Below are positions 17,166 to 25,798 of a stretch of DNA of 64,000 nucleotides, piece by piece. The number at the start of each line of letters is the position of its first letter. The first letter of the stretch is position 1. Below the pieces are notes generated by a model, which worked only from the letters and a program-made list of their open reading frames with translations, did no database searches and was not told the origin of the DNA. Origin of the DNA: Streptomyces sp. SID14478 (GTDB taxonomy: Bacteria; Actinomycetota; Actinomycetes; Streptomycetales; Streptomycetaceae). Position numbers and translations under genes: made by a program. Where the stretch lies: contig NZ_JAAGMG010000627.1 of the NCBI RefSeq assembly GCF_010548525.1, positions 1 through 64,000 on the forward strand, read 5' to 3'.

Positions 17166-17429
17166 ATGGGTAAGCAGACGAACATCCGCCTGGACGAGGC
17201 CGTCAAAGCAGCGGCCGAGGACCGGGCGAAGCGCCGCGGCCTTAGCCTGCAGGGGTACGTGGCCGACCTGATCGAGGCCGACGTGAACCAGTCGCGTGCG
17301 GCCTTCATGGCCGGCGCCGCGTCCTTCCTGGCGGCGTACACGGACGCGTTCGAGGCGGAAGTCGGCGAGGACCGCTACCCCGCTCTCCCCGGCAACGCCG
17401 CGGAGAGGGCCCCGAGGGACGCCGCGTGA
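17166..17429 (+). CDS. Antitoxin with ribbon-helix-helix N-terminus
   Basis: ATG at 17166. The 87-residue product starts MGKQTNIRLDEAVKAAAEDR, then AKRRGLSLQGYVADLIEADV: a short beta strand and two helices as in ribbon-helix-helix DNA-binding antitoxins. The C-terminal half (from residue 45) would bind the toxin. Its TGA overlaps the GTG of the next gene by 4 bases, the usual layout for toxin-antitoxin operons, in which the antitoxin also represses its own promoter. Confidence 0.8.
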   Translation: MGKQTNIRLDEAVKAAAEDRAKRRGLSLQGYVADLIEADVNQSRAAFMAGAASFLAAYTDAFEAEVGEDRYPALPGNAAERAPRDAA

Positions 17430-17791
17430 ATCTCCGTATCGACCTTGCGTGGATCCTGGCAGTGGCGCAGCAGATTCCGGGGGATCCCCAAGTCGTCGAC
17501 TACGGGGTCCCCGTCGCCGCGGAAGCACGTCATCGGGCGGAGATCCTCGACCAAGAGGTCTACCCCGAACCCCATCACAAGGCCGCGGCGCTGCTGTGCG
17601 AGCTGGCAAGAAACCCGAGCCTGCAGATGAGGAACCTGCTGTTCGCAGCCACGGTGACCGCGGCCTATCTCTCGGCGTGCGGGCTTCCGGTAAGCCCCGG
17701 CCTGGACACCGTTCTCCCGCTGGCCCGCGCCGCCCGGAACGGGCTCCCCGTGCGCGAGGTCGCCGCTCAGATCAAGACCTGGACCAGCTGA
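17426..17791 (+). CDS. Fic/Doc-family toxin component
   Basis: GTG at 17426 overlaps the antitoxin stop (GTGA). The 121-residue product MNLRIDLAWILAVAQQIPGD, then GVPVAAEARHRAEILDQEVY, KAAALLCELARNP and LLFAATVTAAYLSACGLPV matches a short Streptomyces family annotated as toxin component of Fic/Doc-type toxin-antitoxin systems. The classical Fic motif HxFxxGNGR is absent; LQMRNLLFAATVTAAYL occupies the equivalent helix, so catalysis by the normal AMP- or phosphotransfer route is doubtful. Placement next to a broken Rhs end suggests arrival by transfer. Confidence 0.75.
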   Translation: MNLRIDLAWILAVAQQIPGDPQVVDYGVPVAAEARHRAEILDQEVYPEPHHKAAALLCELARNPSLQMRNLLFAATVTAAYLSACGLPVSPGLDTVLPLARAARNGLPVREVAAQIKTWTS

Positions 17792-17936
17792 TCCTCGCGT
17801 GTTGATTTGCGCTGAGCAGGCGAACACAACGCACTCGGCTACCACGACAAGACAGCCACCCCCCGCTTACCGAAGCCGCAGGAACCTGGAGCCGATAGGC
17901 CCCTGACGACCACTCACGGTGACGTCAGGATTGACC

Positions 17937-18194
17937 TCAATGAGTCCAGTTGTGGAAACGCGCCCGCTTGGTACCGCACGCGCCGGCGGCCAGGGCCCTG
18001 TCGTAAGCCCGCTGCACGGCGGCGTCGGTTTCGGCCTTCGGCGTATTCATGGGGATGTAGACCCCGGAGTAGACAACGCACGACGAGTCGTAGACCGGCC
18101 ACAGCGACCACGATCCGAACGCGACGACGGCGGCGATCACTGTAAGCACGGCTGTGACTCGGCGGCGCGGCGTGGAGAAAAGACGTGTTATCAC
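17937..18194 (-). CDS. Small membrane-anchored protein of unknown function
   Basis: GTG at 18194; no strong ribosome site. The 85-residue product MITRLFSTPRRRVTAVLTVI has one helix (residues 13-33), then an extracytoplasmic part with two cysteines (SSCVVYSGVYIPMNTP and AAGACGTKRARFHNW). Codon use and two-cysteine exported domain support a real gene. No family recognised. Confidence 0.55.
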   Translation of the reverse strand: MITRLFSTPRRRVTAVLTVIAAVVAFGSWSLWPVYDSSCVVYSGVYIPMNTPKAETDAAVQRAYDRALAAGACGTKRARFHNWTH

Positions 18195-18569
18195 CGGTGG
18201 ATGGTACGGAACGGCGTGAAGGCAGCGGATGACCAGGGCCGTCCCTCACGGTGCCACCTGAACCCGTAGACACCTGCGACTGCGCCTGGGACCAGTGCGC
18301 GGCAAGCGGCTGGCGTGTACCGCTGGTGAGGCGCTGGATTTCCTGACCGCGCCCTGGCGCCGGCGAGCACGCGCGTTCCCGTGATCATCCCATCCTCACG
18401 GGTTGGCCATCGTGCCTACACGGGAAAGCTCCGCAGGGGAGCCGTTCGCGTAGACGAACTCGCCCTTCTCCCTGCCGGCCTGCCGTCCGCGAGAGGGCAC
18501 CGCCTCGAGCCCGGTGACTCAGCGCCGTAGCGGACTTTTCCCCATATACCGGCGCTCTGGGGCGCGAGG

Positions 18570-19487
18570 CTACCGGCGGGCGGCGGTGGGCGCGACACCG
18601 GTCAGGTCCGCGCTCGCCTGCCACAGTCGTTGCGCTGTTTCGGTGTCCGTCAGCTGAGTCCACAGACGCTCGCGGTGCGGTCGGCCACGCAGGCCGAAGA
18701 CGCGCGGCCCCCACAGCTCACCGCCGGCGATCCGTGGGTCGAGCACGGCCCGGACCGCGGGCCGGGCGCCGGCGTGCTTGCCCTGGAGCACGAGGCCGAC
18801 GGGCGCCATGCGCAGCGCCGTCCCGGCCTTCCGTACGTGGACGGGTGGTCGCGACGGGGTGAGTGACTCCAGCGCACCGCCGGGGTGGACGACGACGCTC
18901 GACACCGTACTGCCCGCGGCACGCAGCCGCCGGTCGAGTTCCAGGCCGAAGTACATCTGAGCCAGCTTTGACCGGGCGTAGGTGCGCTTGGCCTGGTAAT
19001 CCGTGCGGGACTGCAGATCGTCCAGATCCAGGCGCTCTGATTTGGCAGCGAAGCTGCCGACCGTCACGATGCGAGCGTCCTGCGCGGCCTCCAGCAGCGG
19101 CATCAGCCAATAGGTCAGCGCGAAGTGCCCGAGGTGGTTGGTGCCGAAGTGCATCTCGTTGCCGTCGCCTGTCCGCTTGGGCTCCGTTCCCTCGAGGAAG
19201 ACACCGGCATTGTGAACCACCGCGTCAAGGCGCCCCACCTCCAAAGAATCCACCGTCGCCTGCAACGAGCCCAGATCAGCGAGGTCCAAGCCCACTGACC
19301 TCACCCGCGCCCCCGGCACCCGCGCGCGGATCGCGGCCATGGCAGCGTCGGCCCGCGGCGCACTCCGGCTGCCGAGCACCACTGTGGCGCCGGTACCGGC
19401 CAGCTGCTCGGCGGTGAAATACCCGATGCCCGCATTGCCACCCGTGACCAGATACACGCGGTCGGTGGCGCAGACGGTCTGAGGCAT
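18570..19487 (-). CDS. Short-chain dehydrogenase/reductase
   Basis: ATG at 19487 follows GGGAGC at 9 nt; longer in-frame extensions upstream lack sites. The 305-residue product has the NAD(P) motif TGGNAGIG (residues 15-22), a DLADL motif, NAG (HNAGVFLEG), an NHLGHFALTYWL helix and catalytic YARSK. It resembles retinol dehydrogenase/WW-oxidoreductase-like SDRs rather than FabG. An Arg after the second strand (LGSRS) suggests NADP. Substrate unknown; the gene stands alone. Confidence 0.85.
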   Translation of the reverse strand: MPQTVCATDRVYLVTGGNAGIGYFTAEQLAGTGATVVLGSRSAPRADAAMAAIRARVPGARVRSVGLDLADLGSLQATVDSLEVGRLDAVVHNAGVFLEGTEPKRTGDGNEMHFGTNHLGHFALTYWLMPLLEAAQDARIVTVGSFAAKSERLDLDDLQSRTDYQAKRTYARSKLAQMYFGLELDRRLRAAGSTVSSVVVHPGGALESLTPSRPPVHVRKAGTALRMAPVGLVLQGKHAGARPAVRAVLDPRIAGGELWGPRVFGLRGRPHRERLWTQLTDTETAQRLWQASADLTGVAPTAARR

Positions 19488-19810
19488 GACGAAGCTCCCG
19501 TGAGGCGTGACAGCGGCTGTTCGGCCGAACAACCCAGCGTCCACGATGCCGCCAGCCGCCGACACGCCGCCGACATCCGGCCGACAACGGCGAGCGCACC
19601 CAAAGCCGACCGCAGGCAGCACCACGGAGTGGGTTGGCGTTGACGGTCTGGTCTGGTCCCACTTTTCCGGCTTCAGGTGGCTCCATGTCGTCGTGTCTGG
19701 GGGTCTGCCTTCCGACTGGCCGCGGCCCCGGCTTCCGGTCTCGCGTGGCCCCAGCCAACGAGGGGTCAGCAACATCCTTCACGGCTCATCACGAGTCACA
19801 CCAGGTCAGG
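19488..19810. other. Intergenic, no gene recognised
   Basis: The SDR frame extends open into this stretch without family similarity or a ribosome site; nothing else is visible. Confidence 0.4.
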
Positions 19811-20269
19811 TCATGACTGACCGTGGTGGTACTCCTCGGAAGGCATCGAGTCCCATTCGGAATTCGCGCCGTCGCGCGTGACCATGAACAACGGGCGCGA
19901 TCGCAGGACCTGTCCGACGCGTTGCCCGCGTATGACGACCCCGGGATCATCCGGTCCTGCATAGCCCTCGGGCGTGTAGCGAAAGTGACCGTCCACTGCC
20001 TCGGCGTGCGCGACTTCGTCACTCTCCAGTTCCGACAGGTCCCTTCCGACCAGCGGGAATCCGTCGTGTCCGACCTGGGGACCGTGGACGGCGTCGGCTG
20101 CGATGCAGAACAGCCCCGCGGCTTGGCTCACGTATGCCGTAACGGCAGGCAGTGAAGAGGCCACCCCGCGGTGATGAACCTCGATCTTCCACGTAGGCGA
20201 GAAGATCGCGTGGACGCGCGGGCAATCGCTGACCTTCGTCTGGCCGACAACCTGAAACGCCTCGACCAC
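19811..20269 (-). CDS. Hypothetical protein
   Basis: GTG at 20269 is the first start after the stop of the upstream lipoprotein gene in the same frame; GACGAG lies close upstream. The 152-residue product (VVEAFQVVGQTKVSDCPRVH, QAAGLFCIAADAVHGPQVGH, ending SMPSEEYHHGQS) has strongly biased third positions as expected for real Streptomyces coding sequence and no signal peptide. I do not recognise the family. A hairpin (20286-20314) separates it from the lipoprotein gene, so it is probably transcribed separately or by readthrough. Confidence 0.5.
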   Translation of the reverse strand: MVEAFQVVGQTKVSDCPRVHAIFSPTWKIEVHHRGVASSLPAVTAYVSQAAGLFCIAADAVHGPQVGHDGFPLVGRDLSELESDEVAHAEAVDGHFRYTPEGYAGPDDPGVVIRGQRVGQVLRSRPLFMVTRDGANSEWDSMPSEEYHHGQS

Positions 20270-20285
20270 CTCGTCGACATACGAA

Positions 20286-20314
20286 GGCCCGGCCGCGCCG
20301 TCCGCGACCGGGCC
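20286..20314 (-). terminator. GC-rich hairpin
   Basis: Arms GGCCCGG and CCGGGCC with an inner CGCG stem, 16 nt beyond the lipoprotein stop codon. Confidence 0.55.
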
Positions 20315-20329
20315 CGTAGCGTGCGGCGA

Positions 20330-20851
20330 TCAGCGTTGCTTCGCGATCGCCTTCTTCAGCGCGACGACCAGCTCGACGCGTCGCTCCTTGCTCGTCATTT
20401 TCTGGTCCCGCGCCGTCCACGCGAGCGCGAACCTGTCGACCTGCCGCCAGTCACCGTTCGCCTTCATGGCGTCGACCCAGTGGGCGGCGGCCTTCGGCGT
20501 CTTGTATTCGTAGATCGACACCGTGTCCGTGGTGATGAGCTGCGAGCAGTCGTTGGTGCTCGCCTTCTTGCCCGCGGCCTTGTTGGAGCAGGAGGTCGTG
20601 TTGTCGGCTGGATTGCCGAGTGTGGTCACGCCGGTTGCATCGGCGAGTTCGACGGAAGCCTGCTTGGCTGTGAGCCCCGCGATCTGCGGCGGTGTGCTGG
20701 ACACCTTTGCGGTTCCCATCTCAACGCTGGGCTGCGGAGAGACCGGCGTGGCATTCTGCTTGGGCTTGCTCTCACTGCCGCTGTCGGCCGTGCAGGCGGT
20801 GAGTGCGAGTGCCGCGGCGGCGAGCAGGGCAGCGGCGATGCGGTGGTTCAT
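20330..20851 (-). CDS. Lipoprotein of unknown function
   Basis: ATG at 20851 follows GGGGGG. The 173-residue product has a lipoprotein signal (MNHRIAAALLAAAALALTAC) with lipobox LTAC and Cys20, a Ser/Pro-rich linker, and a domain containing SCSNKAAGKKASTNDCSQLI and IYEYKTPKAAAHWVDAMKAN. The two central cysteines could form a disulfide. The C-terminus is basic (ELVVALKKAIAKQR). It would be anchored on the outer face of the membrane; role unknown. Confidence 0.8.
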   Translation of the reverse strand: MNHRIAAALLAAAALALTACTADSGSESKPKQNATPVSPQPSVEMGTAKVSSTPPQIAGLTAKQASVELADATGVTTLGNPADNTTSCSNKAAGKKASTNDCSQLITTDTVSIYEYKTPKAAAHWVDAMKANGDWRQVDRFALAWTARDQKMTSKERRVELVVALKKAIAKQR

Positions 20852-21148
20852 GGTCCCCCCCCACGGGTGATGTGCTGACGGCGCATCATCTCTGAATGGT
20901 GGGGTGGATGGGTGCTCCTGTGGCTGACCTGTGACAGTCGCTGTTCCTGGGCACGCCAAATCTGCGGCCAGTGCGCATGATCATCATCAAGAAGTCGGCG
21001 CCTGATGAATCTCTGCTTCTCCGGCAGAGGATGGACCAGCCAGGCATAGCCCCCCCCCTCGGGCGTGGTGCGCTTGCGTAGCCCTACTCACGCTGCGCCC
21101 CTGCCTCGGGACCTGTTGCGCCCTACGCCGACGGGTGGGCAGAGATGA

Positions 21149-21243
21149 TCACTCAAACTTCAGTGGCAATCGGTCAAGGTCCGATGACAGAGGACAGTGT
21201 CCTGTGACAGCGAACCTCGAGTCTGCCATCGAAGTTTGAGTGA
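21149..21243. repeat. MITE-like element, 95 bp with 13-bp perfect terminal inverted repeats
   Basis: TCACTCAAACTTC at 21149-21161 and its exact complement at 21231-21243. The similarity continues imperfectly inward (AGTGGCA versus GATGGCA). Inside, an AGGACAgTGTCCT palindrome is centred at about 21197. No coding frame. The right end is 6 bp from the stop of the next gene. No convincing target duplication was seen. Confidence 0.55.
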
Positions 21244-21248
21244 CTGCG

Positions 21249-21653
21249 TCAGCCCGTTCGGCAAGATCGGGCAGCCTCTGTCCGAGCCAGTTCGGCGTCG
21301 TACCGGGTGGCCTCGAAGTGAAAGTCGCGCGGCGGGGTCTCGTCGCGCGGAGCCTTCCAGTCCGCCCAGGACACGGTGCCTACCGTTCGTTGCACGACGG
21401 CAGTGAGACCGCCGCAACAGCCAGCCGTACATTCGGGTTCACCGAAGAACAGGCGCCGCGCCTGGCCCGTGGCACGCAGAGGGCTGGGGAGGCCGGCAGG
21501 GAACGCGTCCTCGACCAAGGGCCCGCGGCCGCCGTCGCCAACGACTCCGTTCACGGCGCCATGCACCACGTCCTCCCCGTTGACCCAGAACCGCACCTGT
21601 GCGGCAAATCGCGGACCCGCGGGCAGCACTCTGATCTCAAGGCGATCGAACAT
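21249..21653 (-). CDS. Conserved hypothetical protein, perhaps shortened at the C-terminus
   Basis: ATG at 21653 follows TAGGGTGG. The 134-residue product starts MFDRLEIRVLPAGPRFAAQV and has a central TAGCCGGLTAVVQRTVGTVS / WADWKAP segment and RDFHFEATRYDAELARTE near the end. The CCGGL...V.W.DW...FHFDA layout is one I associate with a group of Streptomyces proteins of unknown function that continue further after AELAR. Here the stop falls 6 bp from the MITE-like repeat, so the tail may have been cut by it. Confidence 0.6.
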   Translation of the reverse strand: MFDRLEIRVLPAGPRFAAQVRFWVNGEDVVHGAVNGVVGDGGRGPLVEDAFPAGLPSPLRATGQARRLFFGEPECTAGCCGGLTAVVQRTVGTVSWADWKAPRDETPPRDFHFEATRYDAELARTEAARSCRTG

Positions 21654-21846
21654 CGATCCACCCTACGGTCAATCGCCGGTGGCACGACTCGGCAGTCATC
21701 GGACTTCGATGGCACGCACTCACAGTTCACTGTCACAGGACAGACAGGGCTCACTCCGTCGGCTGTTAGCGCGCCACCTTGCTTCCCTAATCGAACGCGT
21801 GGTCTATCTAAAAAGAGACCTGACCACAACAACAGAGGTGGGAGCC

Positions 21847-22089
21847 ATGGCCCGCACGCAACACTGGAAACCCGCCGCCGTCCGGCAAGCAGCAATCGAG
21901 CGCGCGCACCGCACCTGGATGATCGAGCAAGGCGACGAACCCACCGTCAGGGACCTCACCGAGTCAGTCGGCGTCGACCCCTCCACAATCAGTCTTCAGC
22001 TGAAGCGCATGCGCGCCCGCGGCCTCGAACTGCCCACGCGCGGCTACCGGCCGGGGCGCCGCTGCCCATACTTCGGCGAAGAGCTATGA
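21847..22089 (+). CDS. Small helix-turn-helix DNA-binding protein
   Basis: ATG at 21847 follows AGGTGGGAGCC. The 80-residue product MARTQHWKPAAVRQAAIERA, RDLTESVGVDPSTISLQLKR, MRARGLELPTRGYRPGRRCP is a winged-helix/HTH fold of the LexA/MarR-like type (SVGVDPSTISLQLKRM as recognition helix). It overlaps the next gene by ATGA and probably regulates locally. Such small regulators are common on integrated plasmids and phage-like elements. Confidence 0.7.
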   Translation: MARTQHWKPAAVRQAAIERAHRTWMIEQGDEPTVRDLTESVGVDPSTISLQLKRMRARGLELPTRGYRPGRRCPYFGEEL

Positions 22090-22322
22090 CCACACTCTCC
22101 GGCCGCTACCACGTCGCCCTGAGCATCGACCGGAAACCGGTCCTCGAAGGGTGGTGGAACGACGCCGACACTGCCGACGGGAAGTTCGACAAGCCGCACA
22201 AGGACCACGAGGACAACGCCGGAGCCCACCTCCTCCTCACCGGGTGGGGCAGCGACCGCGAATGGCCACTCCGAGAGTGGCCTACTCCTCCACCTGCGGG
22301 CGACGGCGCACTGTCCACCTGA
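22086..22322 (+). CDS. Small hypothetical protein coupled to the HTH gene
   Basis: ATG at 22086 overlaps the previous stop (ATGA). The 78-residue product MTTLSGRYHVALSIDRKPVL, EGWWNDADTADGKFDKPHKD, then LLLTGWGSDREWPLREWP is acidic and Trp-rich with no membrane segment. I do not recognise it. The coupling suggests that it works with the HTH protein. Confidence 0.55.
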   Translation: MTTLSGRYHVALSIDRKPVLEGWWNDADTADGKFDKPHKDHEDNAGAHLLLTGWGSDREWPLREWPTPPPAGDGALST

Positions 22323-22414
22323 GCCTCTTCTCGACGTCTTACCGGTTCAAGTCCAGCTCCCGCGCATGCTGGTGACGCGAATCGGTAGAACGATGGCTTC
22401 CGGGCTCTGCCTGG

Positions 22415-24427
22415 TCACAGCAGGCCGGGTTGCTGCCATTCGGTGCCGAGGACGTGATGGTCGAGGAAGTTGAGGCAGGTCTCGTACCACAGGCGCGCGT
22501 GGTTCGGCTTCAGGATCCAGTGGTTCTCGTCCGGGAAGTAGAGGTACTTCGCGGGGACTTCGTGCCGCTGCAGTTCCTGGAAGAGGGTGGCGCCCTGCCC
22601 GACGGGCACGCGATAGTCCTTGGCGCCGTGGATGACCAGCATCGGGGTGCGGATCTTGGCGGCGTCCAGGTGCGGGGAGTCGGCCTCGTAGCGCTCGGGG
22701 CGGGTCAACGGGTCACCGAAGATCCGCTGGAAGTACCAGGGCACATCGGTGTCGCCCTGAAACATCCGCAGGTCCCACAGTCCCGCATGGCTAATGATGG
22801 CCTTGAACCGGTCCGTGCTGGTGGCGACCCGGTTCGCCATGTATCCGCCGTACGAGCCGCCGGCGAGGGCCATGCGTGAGGCATCGATGTCGTGGCGGGC
22901 CTCGGTCACATCAGTCAGCGCGATCACATCCGTGTACGGGCGTCCGCCCCACTGCCCCCAGCCGCGCCGGTGGTTGATCTGCCCGTAGCCGGTCGACAGG
23001 GCTGGATCCGGCAGCAACACCGCATAGCCGCGGGCGGCGAAGGGCCACGGATTCCACCGCCAGGTCCATCCGTTCCAGCTGGACTGCGGTCCGCCGTGGA
23101 CCGCGACGAGCAGCGGAGCGGGCTGCTCGGCGGTCGCGCCTTCGGGCAGTACGAGCCAACCGCGCAGCGGGAATCCGTCGTCCGCCTCCGTGTGCACCTC
23201 GGTGAGTGTGCCGGGCAGCTGGCCGACACTACCCGGGGCCGGCAGCCCGGCCGGCGTCTGGTCGGCGACGTTGGCGTCGATCCGGACGGGTGTCGGCGGC
23301 GCGTCGACCGCGTGGCGCAGGGCGTAGAGCGTCCGCCCATCGGGGGCCACGGTCAGCGAGCTGTACGCGCCGGAAGCGGTCAGGCGGGTGACGCTGCCGT
23401 CCGGGTCGCGCCGGAAGACAGGCGCGTGCCCCTGCTCATCGGACGTGAAGAACAGTGTGTCGTCCAGCGGTGAACAGACGACGCTACCGGGCCAGTTGTC
23501 GTATCCGGGCAGTAGGTCCCGCATCGCGCCGTCGGCCAGATTGATGCGGACGAGAGTCGCTTCCCAGGGGTCGTTGTACGTGGGATAGCGCATCCGGCTG
23601 CACACGATGGCCGAGCCGTCGTGTGTGAACCGCGGCCCCTCGTAGAGGTGCTCCTGATCGCCGACGACGTGGATCTCCTCCCCGCTCACCGCGTCGGCCA
23701 CCACCACGGAGGTGCGGTGCTCGTCCGGGACCCGGCCGGGCACGAACCGGCGGTATGCCACCCGTGTGCCGTCCGGCGACAGGGCCGCGTCCCCCGGGTC
23801 CTCGAGTCCGATCCCCTGCCCGCCGGCGTGGACTGGCTCCGCGTTGGCACCGGCACGGACGAATGTGTGCGGCTCCGCCGGGCCGAGGTCGCGGTCCCAT
23901 GCACGGGTCGGCCCGGTCTCATACAGGATTGCGGTGACCTTGGCGTCCTTTCGCGCCGCGCGCAGCTTGCCGTGCTCCTCGGCGTTGGCGGCACCCGGAA
24001 GCAACTCCGCGGTGTGGCACAGCGCGCCGGAGTCACGGGCGACGGTGACCCCGGCGATTCCGCCGGGATGCCGGGCCACGACGACGGCCTCCCCGCGCGG
24101 CGGCAGCGCCCACAGAGCGGCACCCTCGTCTTCCTCGCCGTCACCGTCCGCCGGGCGGCTGGACAGGAAGTACAGCGTCCCGTCCGGACCGAACACCGGC
24201 CCGGACTCACCCTTGTCGGACCGGGTCAGCCGCAGCGCGTCGCGCTCCCCGGCCGGGTCTATCTCCCACAGTCCGGACACGAATCGCGTCCCGTCCCCGG
24301 ACAGCGACTGCACGGCGGCTACGAGGCGAGTGCCATCGACGGACAGTGCAAGGGAGTTGACACGCGGGCAGGCGACGAAAGCGGACAGGTCACGGAAGGC
24401 GGTCGGGCCACCTGAGGACTCAATCAT
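22415..24427 (-). CDS. S9 family (prolyl oligopeptidase-like) serine peptidase
   Basis: ATG at 24427 begins the family-like region; the longer frame to 24913 has no similarity. The 670-residue product has an N-terminal beta-propeller (TolB/WD40-like repeats such as LSPDGTRVAYRR and VAPDGRTLYALR) and a C-terminal alpha/beta-hydrolase domain. The nucleophile is in GGSYGGYM (Ser ~525), the acid in HGAKDYRVP (Asp ~604) and the base in DENHW (His ~636), with an oxyanion segment VHGGPQSSW. No signal peptide, so it is a cytoplasmic aminopeptidase or oligopeptidase. Confidence 0.9.
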   Translation of the reverse strand: MIESSGGPTAFRDLSAFVACPRVNSLALSVDGTRLVAAVQSLSGDGTRFVSGLWEIDPAGERDALRLTRSDKGESGPVFGPDGTLYFLSSRPADGDGEEDEGAALWALPPRGEAVVVARHPGGIAGVTVARDSGALCHTAELLPGAANAEEHGKLRAARKDAKVTAILYETGPTRAWDRDLGPAEPHTFVRAGANAEPVHAGGQGIGLEDPGDAALSPDGTRVAYRRFVPGRVPDEHRTSVVVADAVSGEEIHVVGDQEHLYEGPRFTHDGSAIVCSRMRYPTYNDPWEATLVRINLADGAMRDLLPGYDNWPGSVVCSPLDDTLFFTSDEQGHAPVFRRDPDGSVTRLTASGAYSSLTVAPDGRTLYALRHAVDAPPTPVRIDANVADQTPAGLPAPGSVGQLPGTLTEVHTEADDGFPLRGWLVLPEGATAEQPAPLLVAVHGGPQSSWNGWTWRWNPWPFAARGYAVLLPDPALSTGYGQINHRRGWGQWGGRPYTDVIALTDVTEARHDIDASRMALAGGSYGGYMANRVATSTDRFKAIISHAGLWDLRMFQGDTDVPWYFQRIFGDPLTRPERYEADSPHLDAAKIRTPMLVIHGAKDYRVPVGQGATLFQELQRHEVPAKYLYFPDENHWILKPNHARLWYETCLNFLDHHVLGTEWQQPGLL

Positions 24428-24836
24428 GGAGGCGATTGTCACCCGTGCACAATGCGGACGGCCAGGGAGCATGTCGTGGGGCGCCCGTCCGTCAGCAGCC
24501 CTTCCTCCATGACCGACCGCACATACACGCATGTAACGCCCGTTCGTTCTCGCCATTACCGAGACGCTAAGGTCCCGCGCACGGCCAGCCCGGTGATCGA
24601 CGACGTCTTTGCCGCCCTGGACGAGCAGACTGAGCGATTTCAGAGTGGCCACTGATCGGGCGACGGGGCGGTGTGGGTTCGGAGTGCGCAACGGACCGGG
24701 CTTCCGCGCCGTTGAGGGAGGTGTTCGACGTCTCAACTCAGCAACACAGAAGCCTTGTTGGTTCCAAATCCTGCCGTACTCGACCTGTCTCACGCCCTGA
24801 TCGAGTGGGTCACGATACTCAGCTCGTTCTTTAACC
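24428..24836. other. Intergenic; no supported gene
   Basis: A plus-strand frame from 24509 (MTDRTYTHVTPVRSRHYRDA, ending 24655) has a coding-like end, VIDDVFAALDEQTERFQSGH, reminiscent of the tail region of some transposases, but it lacks a ribosome site. Nothing else was seen. Confidence 0.35.
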
Positions 24837-25292
24837 TCAGTCCGAGTGTGACTTCCGCGTTGTGGCTTCGTGAGCATCGAGTTCTTCTGGGGTTCCGATG
24901 AATACCGGGCCACAGCGTGCTGGAAGGTGTTTGACCACCATGGCGATGGCCTCCTGCACTGTGGCCGCCGGGCCCACCGTCTCAGTGCGGAGAGGGCCGG
25001 AGACCCAATAGGTGCCTTCGGCCGCGGGCTGGATATAGGGAACGTCCCAGGTCCACGGGAATGCCGTGCAGCGACTGAAGTGCAGCTCGCTCATCCCCGT
25101 CCAGGGGAACAACTGCCGCAGGTGCGGCTCCGCGTAGGCCGCTTCAAGGAGTTCGGCGCGTACGCGCCCGTCGTCCCGCACGGCCTGCCAGCCAGCTTCC
25201 ACGACGGCGTTGCCCGATGAATTCCAGTTCACTGCCCCATCATGCCTGCCGGACTCGAACGGTGTCCCGAACTGAGCCACTCTCCTGGACAT
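24837..25292 (-). CDS. DUF6193 family protein, probably N-terminally truncated
   Basis: The frame from 25292 encodes 151 residues. From residue ~32 it reads EAGWQAVRDDGRVRAELLEA, AYAEPHLRQLFPWTGMSELH and FSRCTAFPWTWDVPYIQPAA, the signature of the DUF6193 family found near Streptomyces natural-product genes. The first ~30 residues do not resemble the family and no ribosome site precedes the start, so the gene may be a remnant. The adjacent transposase debris (25368-25740) supports disruption. Confidence 0.6.
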   Translation of the reverse strand: MSRRVAQFGTPFESGRHDGAVNWNSSGNAVVEAGWQAVRDDGRVRAELLEAAYAEPHLRQLFPWTGMSELHFSRCTAFPWTWDVPYIQPAAEGTYWVSGPLRTETVGPAATVQEAIAMVVKHLPARCGPVFIGTPEELDAHEATTRKSHSD

Positions 25293-25367
25293 TCACCGGA
25301 CAGATGGGCGGCCCCCGCATGAGGATGCGTTCCGTCACTGAATCGCACTCACACGAAGGCCGCAGGG

Positions 25368-25740
25368 GTGAGTCTGCTGCACTACGACGCACGGCACGAC
25401 GCACTCGACTTCACGTCCCACTTTCGGGAGGACTTCTACGCATGCCTGCCCCGGCGCGATGACGCCTTGTTCGAGCTGTGCGACGCGATGCTCTGCGAGG
25501 ACGGCCCGGTGGCCTCGCCGGTCGATCTGACGCTGGTGGCCGAACACCGGCGTGGGCACGGCGCGTTGTACGACGCGCTCAACCACGGTCGCAGCGACGT
25601 GGACAGGCTGCGCAAGGCGCTGGCGATGCTGCCGCAGCCCAAAGCCGCCGACGGGCGCCTGGTCCTGGCGGTCGATGTCTCGCCGTGGCTACGTCCGGAC
25701 GCACCGACCGGCCCGGACCGCCTGTTCTGCCACGTGACGC
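25368..25740 (+). pseudogene. IS701-type transposase, N-terminal fragment
   Basis: The frame reads LPRRDDALFELCDAMLCEDG, YDALNHGRSDVDRLRKALAM, GRLVLAVDVSPWLRPDAP and DRLFCHV, matching the start of the common Streptomyces IS701-family transposase including the VDVSPWLRP strand. Homology ends at about 25737 against the ANTAR gene's terminator. The catalytic domain is missing. Confidence 0.75.
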
Positions 25741-25758
25741 CTGCCGGAACGTGGTTCT

Positions 25759-25798
25759 GGCAGGCAGCTGACGGTATTTCAGCCGTCAGCTGCCTGCC
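25759..25798 (-). terminator. Terminator hairpin overlapping a coding end
   Basis: Perfect 16-bp arms (25759-25774 and 25783-25798) with an 8-nt loop. The upstream arm contains the last codons of the ANTAR gene (WQAADG). Confidence 0.7.

Noticed and set aside
24509-24655. Possible 48-aa gene
   Set aside because: No ribosome site, and it looks like the tail of a lost transposase.
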